Assembly: GCF_000143415.4 (NCBI RefSeq)
Contig: NW_003314266.1
Span: 2,571,784 to 2,614,314, forward strand
Length of the DNA: 42,531 nt
DNA from: Selaginella moellendorffii
Taxonomy: Eukaryota; Streptophyta; Lycopodiopsida; Selaginellales; Selaginellaceae
Reading direction: 5' to 3'
The position numbers were made by a program, and so were the translations under genes. Numbering within the stretch: the stretch's first letter is position 1; each line of letters starts with the position of its first letter. Below are positions 32,512 through 42,531 of this stretch, one piece after another. Below the pieces are notes generated by a model. It saw only the letters and a list, made by a program, of their open reading frames with translations. It was not told the origin of the DNA and searched no databases.

Positions 32512-33853
32512 ATGGCGGATCGAGCTTGGCCGCCATTGTTCGTCATTGCCGTGGAGATCCTGCTGCTCGCGCTCTTCTGCGGAGCGAGCGCCGGCGATCG
32601 GGATCCCAGCTACAGGTATGCGCCATTGGGATAGGGAAATTTTGCGTGGAAATTCCAGTCGCTCCGCAAGGGCGCTCATTGTCCCCGCCATGCTTTCTTT
32701 GACGCAGGGATTGCGTGGAGTCGTGCCAGAGCAGCGGCTGCATCGGGGATCTGTGCTTCTCATCGTGCAATGCGTCCACATTCTCTGGAAAGAAAGAGGA
32801 GGAGCCGATCTATTTGAGCATCACACGATGGGATTGTCCGAGCGAGTGTCGCTACCAATGCATGACCCGGCGAGAAGATGAAAGAGCTCTGGCCGGAGGG
32901 AAGCCTGTCAAGTATCACGGAAAGTGGCCGTTTGATCGAATTTATGGTGTCCAGGTACGTAAGTTTGTTGTTCTTTCTTTCCTTTCGTGTTCCATCACTG
33001 TGCTGAGCTTCTTCTCTTTTTTTTTTTTCCACTTCTAGGAACCCGCTGCCGTGTTCTTCTCGCTACTTAATCTCTTCGCTCACGTCTGGGGTCTCGGATC
33101 CTTCCTCTCCACTGTGTACTACGAGCTTCCTCGAGGAAGAAAAGGACCATACTACGAATTCGTGGGACTCTGGACGGTGTATGGGCTGCTTTCGATACAT
33201 TCCTGGTTTTGGAGCGTGGTCTTTCATACAAGGTGTGGAACTTGGACTTGTTTCTTTCTTTTGTTCTTTAAGCTCGATGGATTGCTTCCTTTGCTCAGAG
33301 ACACGCCAGTTCACGAGAGCTGGGACTACTCCTCAGCCGTGGCCACGCTTGGCTTCTCGCTCATCTTGGCCATCACTAGAACACTGAGCATCAAAACCGA
33401 GGCGGCTCGAGTCATGGTCTCCGCGCCGTGCATTGGTTTCATAGCGACTCACATTTGCTACCTCAACTTTTACGAATTCGACTACGGTGAGATACTTTGT
33501 TGATACTTCCAAGACAACTAAGTTTTTCCTTTCATTTGTTTTGCCTAGGCTGGAACATGATCGTGTGCGTGGTGATGGGTCTAAGCCAACTTCTCTTCTG
33601 GCTGGTTTGGGCCATCGTCTCCAAGCATCCATCGAGATTAAAGGTATGGACTGTGGGACTGGGAACTTTGGGGGCGATGCTGCTCGAGCTATACGATTTT
33701 CCGCCGCTGGGAGGCCAGTTTGATGCTCACTCGCTGTGGCATTTGGGGACGATCCCTCTCACTTTTCTCTGGTGGAGCTTTGTCAAGGACGACGCCGTCG
33801 CGAGAACGTCAAGGCTCGTCAAGAGGAACCAAACCGTGAAGAAAGTAGAGTGA
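32512..33853 (+). CDS. PGAP3/PER1-like GPI-anchor lipid-remodelling protein
   Basis: A 345-residue ER/Golgi membrane protein that removes an unsaturated acyl chain from GPI-anchored proteins. Exons: 32512-32615, 32708-32954, 33039-33232, 33299-33486, 33549-33853. It has a signal peptide, then a Cys-rich luminal domain (CVESCQSSGCIGDLCFSSC, CPSECRYQC) and KWPFDRIYGVQEPAAVFFSLLN. About seven membrane helices follow, carrying the CREST-superfamily residues: SWFWSVVFHTRD, ESWDYSSA and the C-terminal FDAHSLWH. It follows the ceramidase head to tail at 141 bp spacing. Confidence 0.95.
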
Positions 33854-34089
33854 AGGAAATGGGCTGTATAGGATTTTTGTAAAATGGAATATGCTTTTCC
33901 AAAACCTTGTTTAACCCACCGGAATTAGATTCCTTTTGTTGTCCATTATACTTTATAAAGCAAGTTCTTAGATTGAAGATAATCTAACCCTTTAAATGTT
34001 AAAAATACTAACATTATTTGCGGATCCTGGAGAAAAAATTCGTAAAAGAGATTTTCGTCGCCAACAAACGATGAAACGTTTCTGTTGCT

Positions 34090-34431
34090 TTCAGTGCTCA
34101 AAAACTCCACCAGATTACGATCACAAGGTACAAAGACATAACGAGAATGTTGTGCTGTAGATGGTATTGTTCACAATCTGGAAACTTACATCAGCGTGGC
34201 TCACGCCTCTCAAGTACCAGCTTCTCGGAAGGTGATCTTACAGTGTCTGGTGATCGAGAATCTTGGCTGTGTTCTATTCTACGAACTTTTTGTCCTATGT
34301 TTTACTTTCTAGAAGAAAAAAAATCCCATTCACGCACTATGTATTTACAGGCTATTGACTTGTCAGTGCCCCCCGACGAGGCTGAGCAGGAAGTGTCTGT
34401 AGTTTCCAGAAGTGTCACCCGAGATCATTGA
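34090..34431 (+). pseudogene. Truncated NTAQ1 3' end carried by the duplication
   Basis: From about 34111 the plus strand matches the NTAQ1 exon 5/exon 6 junction and exon 6 (HNLETYISVAHAS, NLGCVL). It then diverges, loses the NFYDFFE end and stops. The 5' two thirds of NTAQ1, including the catalytic Cys, His and Asp, are absent, so it cannot encode the amidase. It sits tail to tail with the right annexin copy, as NTAQ1 does with the left copy. Confidence 0.88.
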
Positions 34432-35641
34432 TTCTAATGGCTTCTTGTACTTTTGGTAGAAATCCGCCTTGATGTACTGCATATCCTGCTCGGCCCTGGT
34501 GACGACCACTCTAATCAGCGTCGAGTCGTCGGTTCCCATACGTTTCATCGAGTCATACAAAACCTGGACGCAGAGAATACGCGTAAGTTTCGAAGGAAGA
34601 ACGGAAGCAAGAAAAAAATGTGACAAACCTTGGCGAAGTATCGTCCAGGCCTTGTTACGGACTTAACGATCAGCCTGAGAGCATCTTCAAAGTCCCCGGA
34701 AGTTTCTCGCCTTATGGCCTACCAGCAAAAGTAAGTTTTCGCTTTCCTTCCTTCCAACTTTAAGGACTAGGCAGCTTTCTAGACACTGGATAGATGCTTA
34801 CTTTGTCAATGTCGCGCTTGTACAGGTGTTTGTAGGCTGCGAATGCGGCGTGGAGCTGCGCGGCGCTCCTCGTTGAGAAAATGCGAATGAAAGTCGACTC
34901 GTCGGTGCCAAGCCTTCCTTCTCCAGCTCTATACAACTCTCTCGCGTCGGCGTCAGCTAAATGCATGTCTACGTGAGGCCACTCCGGCCGCTGTCCACTC
35001 GCGAAGGCCAAGAGCAGCTGCAAAATCAAAGACAAAGAACAAGCTCGTCAAAACTCGTTTGATCGATCGAGGTAAGAGATTTTCGTATTCTTCTCACCTT
35101 TCTATAGTCACCACTTGTGTCTGATTGAATGTCTTTGTCCAGGGAGCGATGATACTTGGTTTGATATGCCTGGCGTATGTAGTAGAGCTGCGAGGGAGTT
35201 CTCGAGCAGATGATCTCGATCAGCGTCTTATCTTTGGTACCCAGTCCTTTCATCGCATCTCTGAGTAACACCGCGTCCCTTTCAGCTGGCTCCATCATCC
35301 ACAGCAGCACTGCTTGCTGGAAGATATATCAAAGATTTTAATCTTCGCACACTAAAACTAAACTCACCTCGAGCTTCCCGTGGAGTTCTTTCTCCAATCT
35401 TCGCAAGAGATCCTCTCCATACATGCTTCTGTAAGCGTTTACCAGCTCTCTCCGCTGCAAGTAATTCCTGTGCGCCAGAATTTGTATGACGTGCTTCTCA
35501 TTGCATCCAAATCCTGGCGGAAAGAAGAAGAGTTACATCCGATGATCGCGAGCGATCGATCCCACCTTTGAAAGCGTGATGCAAGGCCTGGCAATCTTGC
35601 TGGACGGGGGGAAGCATCGGCGGCACTGTGATCGTGGACAT
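34363..35641 (-). CDS. Annexin, right copy
   Basis: A 315-residue annexin with the same six-exon structure as the left copy: 35641-35566, 35513-35368, 35316-35098, 35017-34802, 34718-34629, 34563-34363. Every exon length equals its partner, and all splice borders are intact. Calcium loops are GFGCDE, GLGTKD, GRLGTDES and RMGTDDS, and the LAHRN histidine is kept. The upstream regions are similar but differ by indels, so expression may differ between copies. The two genes are probably a recent inverted segmental duplicate with redundant membrane-binding function. Confidence 0.97.
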
Positions 35642-37911
35642 TGCGGTAGCGAATCCAGTCGCAATTAGATGGGAGAAGAAATTTAGTGCCGCGCCGAAGG
35701 AATCCCTTGGAATTTATCCAAGAAGGACGCGCATTTAGTAAAATAGACTGCCGCGTGGACACTACATTAGACAGACGAATATACGAGAGATCTATGTGAT
35801 CGTTTAGGACCATCTTCAAAAATCTCATTGAAAAAGGAATATCTTTCGAATATACTCAATTTAAGGCCACAATGCTGCGATAGCTCGCTTGCCCCGCACT
35901 GATCCAATCTGACTTACTTCTGGAAAGTGAACGTCCACCGGTGGGGCATCAAGCACACGTATTATATGACACAGCGGCACTGTATGTGGCGTCTATGGAA
36001 CTCCCTAGCCAATCCTTGTATTTGACACCTTCACACCCACTTGTTATTTATGGATACACTATCAACCATTCGCCACGTGGACGTGAAAATTTACGCATGC
36101 AAAGCTACACCCAAATCGGGCAAGTCAGTCACTTAAGATCAAAGCTTGGGGTAGTTAGTCCACATGGCAGCTAGCAGTTATGGCTGGCCACGGCTATTGT
36201 TTGCTAAGGCATTGGACTCTAACTCTCCTTTGTTGAGTGCTTGGGGATCCTATTGATTTGCCTCATCTACATAGTGCATACCCTAATTTTGGTATGGCCG
36301 CAAGGATTGGTTTGGTTGGATTTATGTAAAAATTATGTCTATTTAGCAATTGAAGAGTCTTCAAGCATCAAGTTCTTAGGATGAAACTTAGGAAATGCAA
36401 TGATTTATTTTAGTTCCAGTATATTTTGGAACAAGAAAGTACAATCCCTATTATATACCTTTGAGGCTGGAGCTTTCAGATCACTTGATCTGGGTAATCT
36501 CTAAAGGAAAGTGTGAGAGGTATTGAAGGATAATATTGTCAAGATAGCAACGACAAAATCCCTGCTTATTTCCATAAAGGATTTTTTTTCTTAAGCTTAA
36601 TGCAAGTTCCAGTCTTAATCAAATTTGTACTCACATTATCAATTGGGATAGAAGTTTTCAGCCGTGTTTCAAGAATTTGATCTAGCAACTATTCAAGTTG
36701 TTCATACTGTATATGTGGAGGCATGTGGAGTTCAACCTGCTCCACTTAAAGATCTACATATTTTAGTCTCAATAAATCAACACAATTGGAAGTATACATG
36801 GTGGATTAATCCATTGATAGGCCATTAGCTTTACTTTGAGATATTTTTACTAAAACTTTGTTTCCTACCATAAGTTCAAGAGTGAACCATAATCAAGATC
36901 TTCACCTTGACCTTGATATATCCATTACCTTTTAAGCTTAAATTATGCTCAAAGACACTAATATTCAGCTTAAAAAAGCACTAATATTCAGCTTAAAGAT
37001 ATTATTTTTGTGTTTGACTTGCAAGTTATTCAGCACCTTTAGGCTTTATATTCATAACAAACCTCAATCAACACAACCAAGATGAGTCATATATGCTAGT
37101 CTCTTCTGTAATCAGATAGTTAGCTCACACTTTTGAGCGATTTCCATCAACTTTAATGGTTTTATACACCAACAGCATTTTTGCTTAACCAGTTTAATCA
37201 ACTTTACTAACTTGTTAAGTCTTACCAGATATATAAGAGACTTTGAAACAAATATCTAAACTCAAGTGAATGTTCTATGGCACTTTGGAGACCCAACATA
37301 AGATCTATCTAAAGATCAACATTCTGAAATTCATCCAGAAATTACAACACTATATTTAAGTGAAATTTGCATAAAAACAAGAACTGCTTACACAATTTCG
37401 TAAGAAACACCCCAAGTATTTGGATGCAACTCCTTGAAGTGGGACTAACACAATACACCATTAAAGGATTTACAACCAGATCACCTGGAGGACATATCCA
37501 TCCTTGTCTAACTTAGTCTTATTTAATGTGCAACTCCAACCATGGATAATATAGTAAAAAAGTCTTTTTAAATCACTAACAAAATAGAGCCTTTGACCTT
37601 GAACACCTTTACAGGATCTTGATCTTTTGGCTTCTCCAAAGTGTTTGAAGACTTTTGTTGTCTAGCATACTTTTTTACAAACACAAGTAAATATATACCT
37701 GATGTGCATTTAAACACTTCTTGGACAGCTTTTAAACAAGCAGCTGATATTAACTTTGATCCATCCTTTGCAAGTATCAAGAAAAGGGTCTAGCATATTG
37801 AAGAACCCTAAAAATCTGAGAAGATAAACGAGCTATAAACAGAATCCTTCACCCTAGTGCAAAGAGGAAAGGAAATTTTATGTAACATTTCGTTTGTCCA
37901 ATTTGGGGTGA

Positions 37912-39430
37912 ACCCTAACTGAGTGCTATGTGGCAAATTAAGTGTGAGGACAAGTTTTTGGTTCACATTGGGAAGAAGGTGTGATCACACAAGGTGTTTT
38001 GTAGTGCATTCTTGTGCCTCAAAGGTACACAGGGTGTTTAAACAGAAAAGTAAGCAGTTGCTTACTCACTATGCCTAAAAAAGTAAGCTTTTGTCTTGAT
38101 TTATTGCATCACTTTCTAACAATGTCTTTAGCATTCTCATTAAAAGTCTCTGATGCCACACAAAGCCTTGAATCCAAGCTCTGTTTACATTGCTCAAATT
38201 AGCAACCACTCACGATGCTCAATGTAGCAAACATCAATCTTCCACACATGGTCCAGGAATGGACAGCCACACACTGCTTGTGAGAGCATATATGGCTGCC
38301 CCTCACCTCCACTATAAGAAGGACTAGCTCTCTATTCATGGATACATGCACCAAAACAAGGGAAACCAAAGAATGATCAAGGTGCTGTAGTAGGCTAGCA
38401 TTTTCTTCTTGGCAAATGGGTAGTACTAAGTCAAGTGCAGCTGGGGGCGTAGTGGGAGAGAAATGCCTAGGGTACTCGCGGTATGGGACCTTGATGGATG
38501 TTAGAGCAGTGTTTGAATGTCCCAACCTGATTTCATAAACAGCACTTATCCAAAGCTGTGTGGAGAATGGTGAAGAGGAGTTGTTTTCATGAATACAAAA
38601 GTCACAATAGAGATGTTTATTAGATGCACAAATGTTCGTGGTATTTTGAGATCTTCAGTTCTTTGTGGCTAGACTCATGGCTAGTGCTAATTTGGTGGAG
38701 ACAACCAATATCAACTCCTAGAAAGACTCACTTTCGTTCACTCTTGAGCTAGGAAGAGTAGATGTGACATAGATATATACTAACTATGGTAGTATTGGAA
38801 ATGCTTGAGGGGTTTTTCTTTTCATCAAATGCCTCAATGGGACATGGTTTCTTAGACCTCTTTAGTGTTATTGGAAATTTGAAGGATTTTGATGAAAATA
38901 GAGTGGTGTGAACTTATGTGGCTGTCTTGGGTGATGTTAGCTTGGCCATGAGCATGAATTTTGATTTTGTGGGTGTGACACAAATCTGAAAACGTAGGAG
39001 AGAAGAAAATGCTAGCACACTAATGTCTGTACATTTTTTTTGAGAAAGGATACAGTGCATACTGTTTATAATTTTAGTTATGTGATAGTCTACATTATTA
39101 GTCTACATTATTGCTGGTGCAAAAGTTGAGCAAGATAACTGTGAGATTTTCAATAACTTTGTTTCTGAATGTGAAATTTTTAGTTTGTGTGGGGACACAC
39201 AAGTTTTAATGGCTACATATATAATGGGCTAAAGTGATGCCCTTGGTATCCAGTTTGGAACTGAGTGCTAATGTGGCATGTGAATGTGAGGGTTGGTTCA
39301 CTTTCAGAGGATGTGAGCAATGGGTGCTAATGTGAGCACATGGGGTGTTTTATAGTGCATTCTTGTGCCTCAAAGGTTGATCACTTTTTGGTTTCCCTTG
39401 TTTTTGTGCATGTGTTTAAGTCTATTCCCA
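37912..39430. repeat. Direct and inverted repeat mosaic
   Basis: About 120 bp ending in 'gtagtgcattcttgtgcctcaaaggt' (37912-38030) recurs in direct orientation at about 39257-39380, both starting at 'actgagtgcta.tgtggca'. In addition, 38335-38385 ('caaaacaagggaaaccaaag') recurs inverted at 39375-39425, and 'agaagaaaatgctagc' at 39001 is inverted relative to about 38388. Together they suggest a nested or foldback-type mobile element remnant of about 1.1-1.5 kb with no visible transposase. Confidence 0.55.
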
Positions 39431-39529
39431 AACACAACACACCCTAGCTTTTAAATAAAAGCTTATTAAATAAAAGAATAAACCCTAGGTTTATAAAATC
39501 AATTTGTTTTATTGATGCGGTCTAAAACT

Positions 39530-39690
39530 CCCCGGGCATCGTCCTGCCAGTACATGTCCACAAGAAGATCAAAGTATCTCATTCGTGCCCACTCTTGCAA
39601 ATGTGCCTGTGGATTCTCTTTCCCAGTTCCAGAGCTTTGCTGCCTACATCTTCGTAGAAGAGGAGCGTACATGTTTGAATCTGCATAAGA
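39530..39690 (-). pseudogene. PPR-protein relic
   Basis: The minus strand reads MYAPLLRRC, then in a shifted frame SKALELGKRIHRHICKSGHE and a stop, then YFDLLVDMYW in a further frame. This is the characteristic start of a plant PLS-class pentatricopeptide repeat protein (LLRRC..ALxxGKRIH....LVDMY). At least two frameshifts show it is dead. Confidence 0.7.
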
Positions 39691-40377
39691 GAGGGTCTCT
39701 AGTCTCCATCGAGATTGCTAAACACTCTACTGTATGATCTACTGATGGTAGAAAATCTGTATTATGGATTGATGCTTTGTCTTGCTCTTTCTCCAATCCA
39801 TATGTCTCCTTGTCTTCTGGACTCTTTTTAAGCTTGGTATTTCATGTAAATGATAATAGATAATTTCTTTATAGAGGAGAATAAGAAAAGATATATTAAA
39901 AAGAAAGAATGTTCCAATTCTCTCTTGAATAGCTTACAGTCATACACTATACCTAAATCACCACATGTATGCCGCTAGAAAGTAAAATTATAAAGGTCCA
40001 CTTCTTACTTCTTGTAGGAACCTTTAGACAAATTAACAGAACAACAATCACAAAGGAGATAGAATGGAGGTGTCCACAAAATTCCCCCTTGGAACAAGCC
40101 ATACGATTCTAAACATGTTTATAATTTATATCCTTTCTTTTGATTTTAGTTTATTTTACACAGAAGGCAAACCTGATTTTGAAAAGCTCTCCTGGATTTA
40201 AATTTGATCCCGTGACTTCAGTTACATTTCGAAGTGCACTGCCTTCGGTCGAGGAGGAGGAGCAAGCAGCTGCTTCCGCCCCGAGTAGCTCTTTATGATT
40301 CTTTCGCCGCTGCCCCCAGTGACGCACCCGACTTGCTTTTCCAAGTCGTGGTCAGGAGTGGTATCATCTGATAACTT

Positions 40378-40882
40378 TTAAGTTCCAGTAGTCCTCCTCG
40401 TCTTCTGGATTGAATTCTTGTTGCGCGCCTTCTTTGAGCATTGCTTCGTGGCTTTCAGGTTCCAATGCTTCTTTAGAGAGTCCGGAATCTCGTCTAAGTC
40501 TGATGCTTCTGGTTTAAAAAGGAAAAGTCAGACCTAGAAACTCAAGGAATGATTGCTAGCTCACCCTTAGAATTCGACGACTGCGAGCATTTTCCGAGAA
40601 GAGTCTGTGCTGCTCGTCGCACCCAAAAATCCAAGTTCTCACCGGACACCAGCAGACGCTTAGAAAGCAGCAACAAATCGTTGGGCCGAAAGCGATAGGA
40701 TCGCAGTTGAACAAAGGTCAACACATCAGCTTGCATCGCGCTAGGCAGTGGTTCAATCCACAGGCAGCTGCAACCATGACAAAAAATTCACCCACAAATC
40801 CAGAAAACACAAAACCCTACTTGCGAGCCTGGATGCCGTCCAGAAGCGCAACCTCCCGCGCCAGAAGATCGGGGATCAGCAT
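40378..40882 (-). CDS. Small conserved-looking plant protein, function unknown
   Basis: Three exons with good borders: 40882-40821, 40767-40565, 40508-40378; about 131 residues. The N-terminal part is Leu-rich and helical (LIPDLLAREVALLDGI, PLPSAMQADVLTFVQLRS, NDLLLLSKRLL, LDFWVRRAAQTLLG). The C-terminus is Lys/Arg-rich (KKARNKNSIQKTRRTTGT), which would suit a nuclear protein. I chose the first in-frame ATG (40882), but the frame stays open upstream and a longer N-terminus or an upstream exon is possible. I do not recognise the family. It lies downstream of, and on the same strand as, the UPF0114 gene, with about 180 bp between. Confidence 0.55.
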
Positions 40883-41063
40883 CCAAAGCTGCGAAGAATG
40901 CCCCGAATCGGCTAGGCGCACGCTGCCATCCAACCGGAGCAATCCTAGGAGCTCTAAATTCAAAAGAAGGCGCGAAAAAACTAGGTCAAATAGGAAGTGC
41001 ACCAACGTTTGTGGTGATAAGTAATGGTTTTCTAGTGTATGGACTTTACAGATGGTAGTCCAA

Positions 41064-42090
41064 TTACTTGTGCAATTTAGAGAGGAGGAAGAGGCAGCCC
41101 GAGGAGAAAAGAATGGAGGCCGAGAGACACACGAGATCCAAGCCTGTGTGGATGACGATCTTCTCAAACATGCCAACCAGAAGGATCATGACGATAACAT
41201 GTCCCAGTTTCGTCTTGAGCTCGTCCAGGGATCGAATTTCCAGCCACTTCGGGCGCTCCTGAATGAAAGATATGATTCACAAACTTTCGAAACGAGAGGT
41301 TTTAGCAAAGTCACCTGGAGCCTGAAAAGCCCAAACAAGTTGGAGCCGCAAACAGTAGTTCTGGGGACTCCAGCCGGGAGGTTCTCTTCTGGAATGTCGA
41401 GCGTGCTCACAAACAACTCGTACAAGCCCATCACAGTCCATGTCTGCAAAGATCAAATTCAGTTGATCACTGTTTGATCTCAATCGAGATTTTAGATCTC
41501 CATCGTACCTACAGCTTCCACCAGCAAAAGTATAACTTCGTTGTCAACTCCTTGCCAGATTGCATTGAAATACTCTATAAACGACCTCAACACGAACAAA
41601 GAACACTGTCACAAAGGAAAACCAAGCAAAAGTTTTGAGCATAGGAACCAAAACTAAGAAGAATTGTCAATGGAAGAGTAAGATATGATTTACCTTGACA
41701 AAACACAGCAATGAGCCTGCTAAAGAACCAATCACTCCGAACAGTGTGAGGAATTTGCAATAAAAAATTGCCTGAAAAAAATTCCAAAAGAGAGATAAAC
41801 AAAACTACCAATGAAAACTAGAGTTCCTAAATATCGAAAGAGTTCTTACCCTTTTGATGCGTTCCTCCTGCTTCGATCGTAATGCTTCACAATTTGAGCC
41901 GCGGCGGCAGCAGCAGCTGGATCGATCGATATGAGCCCATTCTCGTGATGACCGATCGCGCCGGCCTCACGGAAATCCGCCGCTGGCTCCAGAGACCGCT
42001 GGCAGCCAATCTTTTGGCTGCCGATCTGTGAAATATCCGCGGCTGCGTGGCCAGCATGGAAACTCTGTGACACCCCAAGGCGCTCGCCAT
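41064..42090 (-). CDS. UPF0114 (YqhA-like) membrane protein, plastid-type presequence
   Basis: About 210 residues. Supported exons: 41771-41694, 41605-41513, 41443-41315, 41258-41064; proposed 5' exons 42090-41971 and 41867-41850. Core motifs of the family are IFYCKFLTLFGVIGSLAGSLLCF, EVILLLVEA, MGLYELFVS, and RPKWLEIRSLDELKTKLG followed by HVIVMILLVGMFEKI. These form several membrane helices; the biochemical function of UPF0114 is unknown. The first 40 residues (MASALGCHRVSMLATQP...) are Ser/Arg/Ala-rich, like a transit peptide. The 5' splice structure is my inference, needed because three frames are used before EERIKR. The segment between LVEA and MGLYELF is shorter than in homologues I recall (see findings). 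Confidence 0.75.
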
Positions 42091-42531
42091 AGCTGGCTGC
42101 TCAATCCGGCCTGAAATAAGGTACATGCACAGATGTGTTTTGAATTGATGATTAGGACCTACATCTGCGACAGGCTTGCCGCTCAAACCTTAGAAAGCGA
42201 ACCAAGGTTGGCAGCTTGGAAGCAGCGGATGATCACTGAATGCTCATACCCAGAATTTGGATACGCGACACGGCTGTAGCGGCAGATCGACTGGGATTCA
42301 GTCAGTTGATATTTCAGCATAAAAAAAACGTTTTTACAGTTGATCAAGCTTTATTGCAACAAAGGCAAGACTATTAGTAACAAGTCTATATATATTGGCA
42401 CCACGTGCTTTGACTCTCTAGAATGTCATTGTAAACCTACAAAAAAAAGAGCAAAAAAACAGGACATTAGCAAGTGATTTAAGCTTGAGCACACATAACT
42501 CTTCAATACTGGTTTAAAGCTAGAATTGTCT
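42091..42531. other. Right edge; 5' flank of the UPF0114 gene
   Basis: A plausible minus-strand intron ('gtaggtcctaat' at about 42163 to 'ttatttcag' at about 42112) suggests a 5'-untranslated or extra N-terminal exon for the UPF0114 gene. On the minus strand 'gcaataaag' near 42352 is a possible poly(A) signal of a gene lying beyond the window. Nothing else is seen. Confidence 0.4.

Larger units (their letters stand above)
34090..35765. repeat. Right arm of the annexin inverted duplication
   Basis: Reverse-complement partner of 26975-28690. The outer boundary is near 'gccgcgtggacactac' (35753-35768), the inner one near 34090. Coding exons of the annexin are highly conserved, and the introns are also alignable. 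Confidence 0.9.
35769..40376. other. AT-rich gene-poor stretch, probable decayed repeats
   Basis: No intact gene is visible over about 4.6 kb. The sequence is AT-rich with frequent stops. A minus-strand frame at 37568-37780 (about 70 codons) is open but unrecognised. The stretch holds short direct and inverted repeats at 37.9-39.4 kb and a PPR relic at 39.5-39.7 kb (separate entries). It may be old retrotransposon sequence, but I see no reverse transcriptase or integrase motif. Confidence 0.55.

Noticed and set aside
32760-33032. Antisense frame over PGAP3 exons
   Set aside because: Shadow frame of a well-supported gene.
37568-37780. Retrotransposon polyprotein fragment
   Set aside because: I considered gypsy/copia origin for this AT-rich frame but found no diagnostic motif (no YxDD, no integrase HHCC).
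1-42531. CRISPR arrays, bacterial operons or tRNA genes
   Set aside because: The genes are spliced plant nuclear genes; I saw no regularly spaced repeats with unique spacers and no tRNA A/B-box pair I could defend.

Overview
The window looks like nuclear DNA from a lycophyte plant, most likely Selaginella (for example S. moellendorffii). All the recognisable genes are plant-type nuclear genes. They are cut by very short GT-AG introns, mostly about 50-70 nt, with short intergenic gaps, low-intron exceptions and abundant PPR-type relics. The species is an inference from this gene architecture; no sequence search could be run.

Layout. 1-7.4 kb is gene-poor: tandem repeats, a poly-C run, a roughly 0.65-kb foldback, and two rearranged copies of a block that holds relics of a FUSED/TWO-IN-ONE-like kinase. 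7.66-8.81 kb (-) is an intact single-exon Ser/Thr kinase whose catalytic-loop lysine is replaced by Asn. 9.0-10.45 kb holds relics of CCT1 (introns retained), a PPR gene and a FabG-like reductase. 10.73-12.21 kb (-) is an 11-exon gene whose ends resemble RAD51AP1, with three consecutive 36-nt exons. 12.50-15.05 kb (-) is a complete 17-exon CCT1 (TCP-1 alpha). 15.19-16.88 kb (-) is a zinc alcohol-dehydrogenase-like gene, divergent from a DUF604/GT31-type glycosyltransferase (17.21-18.77 kb, +). 19.25-23.67 kb (+) is a full-length PDR-type ABCG transporter with a single intron. 24.27-25.24 kb (+) is a CDK-like kinase with DFS instead of DFG. 26.53-26.78 kb (-) is a small secreted Cys-rich peptide gene frameshifted at a G8 run.

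27.0-35.8 kb is a structural unit. Two near-identical, intact annexin genes lie in inverted orientation (27.13-28.42 + and 34.36-35.64 -) on arms of about 1.7 kb. Between them are NTAQ1 (N-terminal Gln amidase, -), a neutral ceramidase (+, divergent from NTAQ1) and a PGAP3/PER1 GPI-remodelling protein (+). The right arm also carries a truncated NTAQ1 3' end, so the duplicated unit was annexin plus the NTAQ1 tail, and NTAQ1 and annexin appear to overlap tail to tail. 35.8-40.3 kb is AT-rich and gene-poor, with short repeats and a PPR relic. 40.38-40.88 kb (-) is a small unrecognised gene. 41.06-42.09 kb (-) encodes a UPF0114 membrane protein with a transit-peptide-like start.

There is no operon-style logic. 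The genes serve unrelated housekeeping roles: protein folding, N-degron processing, sphingolipid turnover, GPI-anchor remodelling, transport and possible homologous recombination. The most unusual items are the RAD51AP1-like gene with its duplicated micro-exons, the annexin/NTAQ1 inverted duplication, and the pseudokinase-like substitutions.
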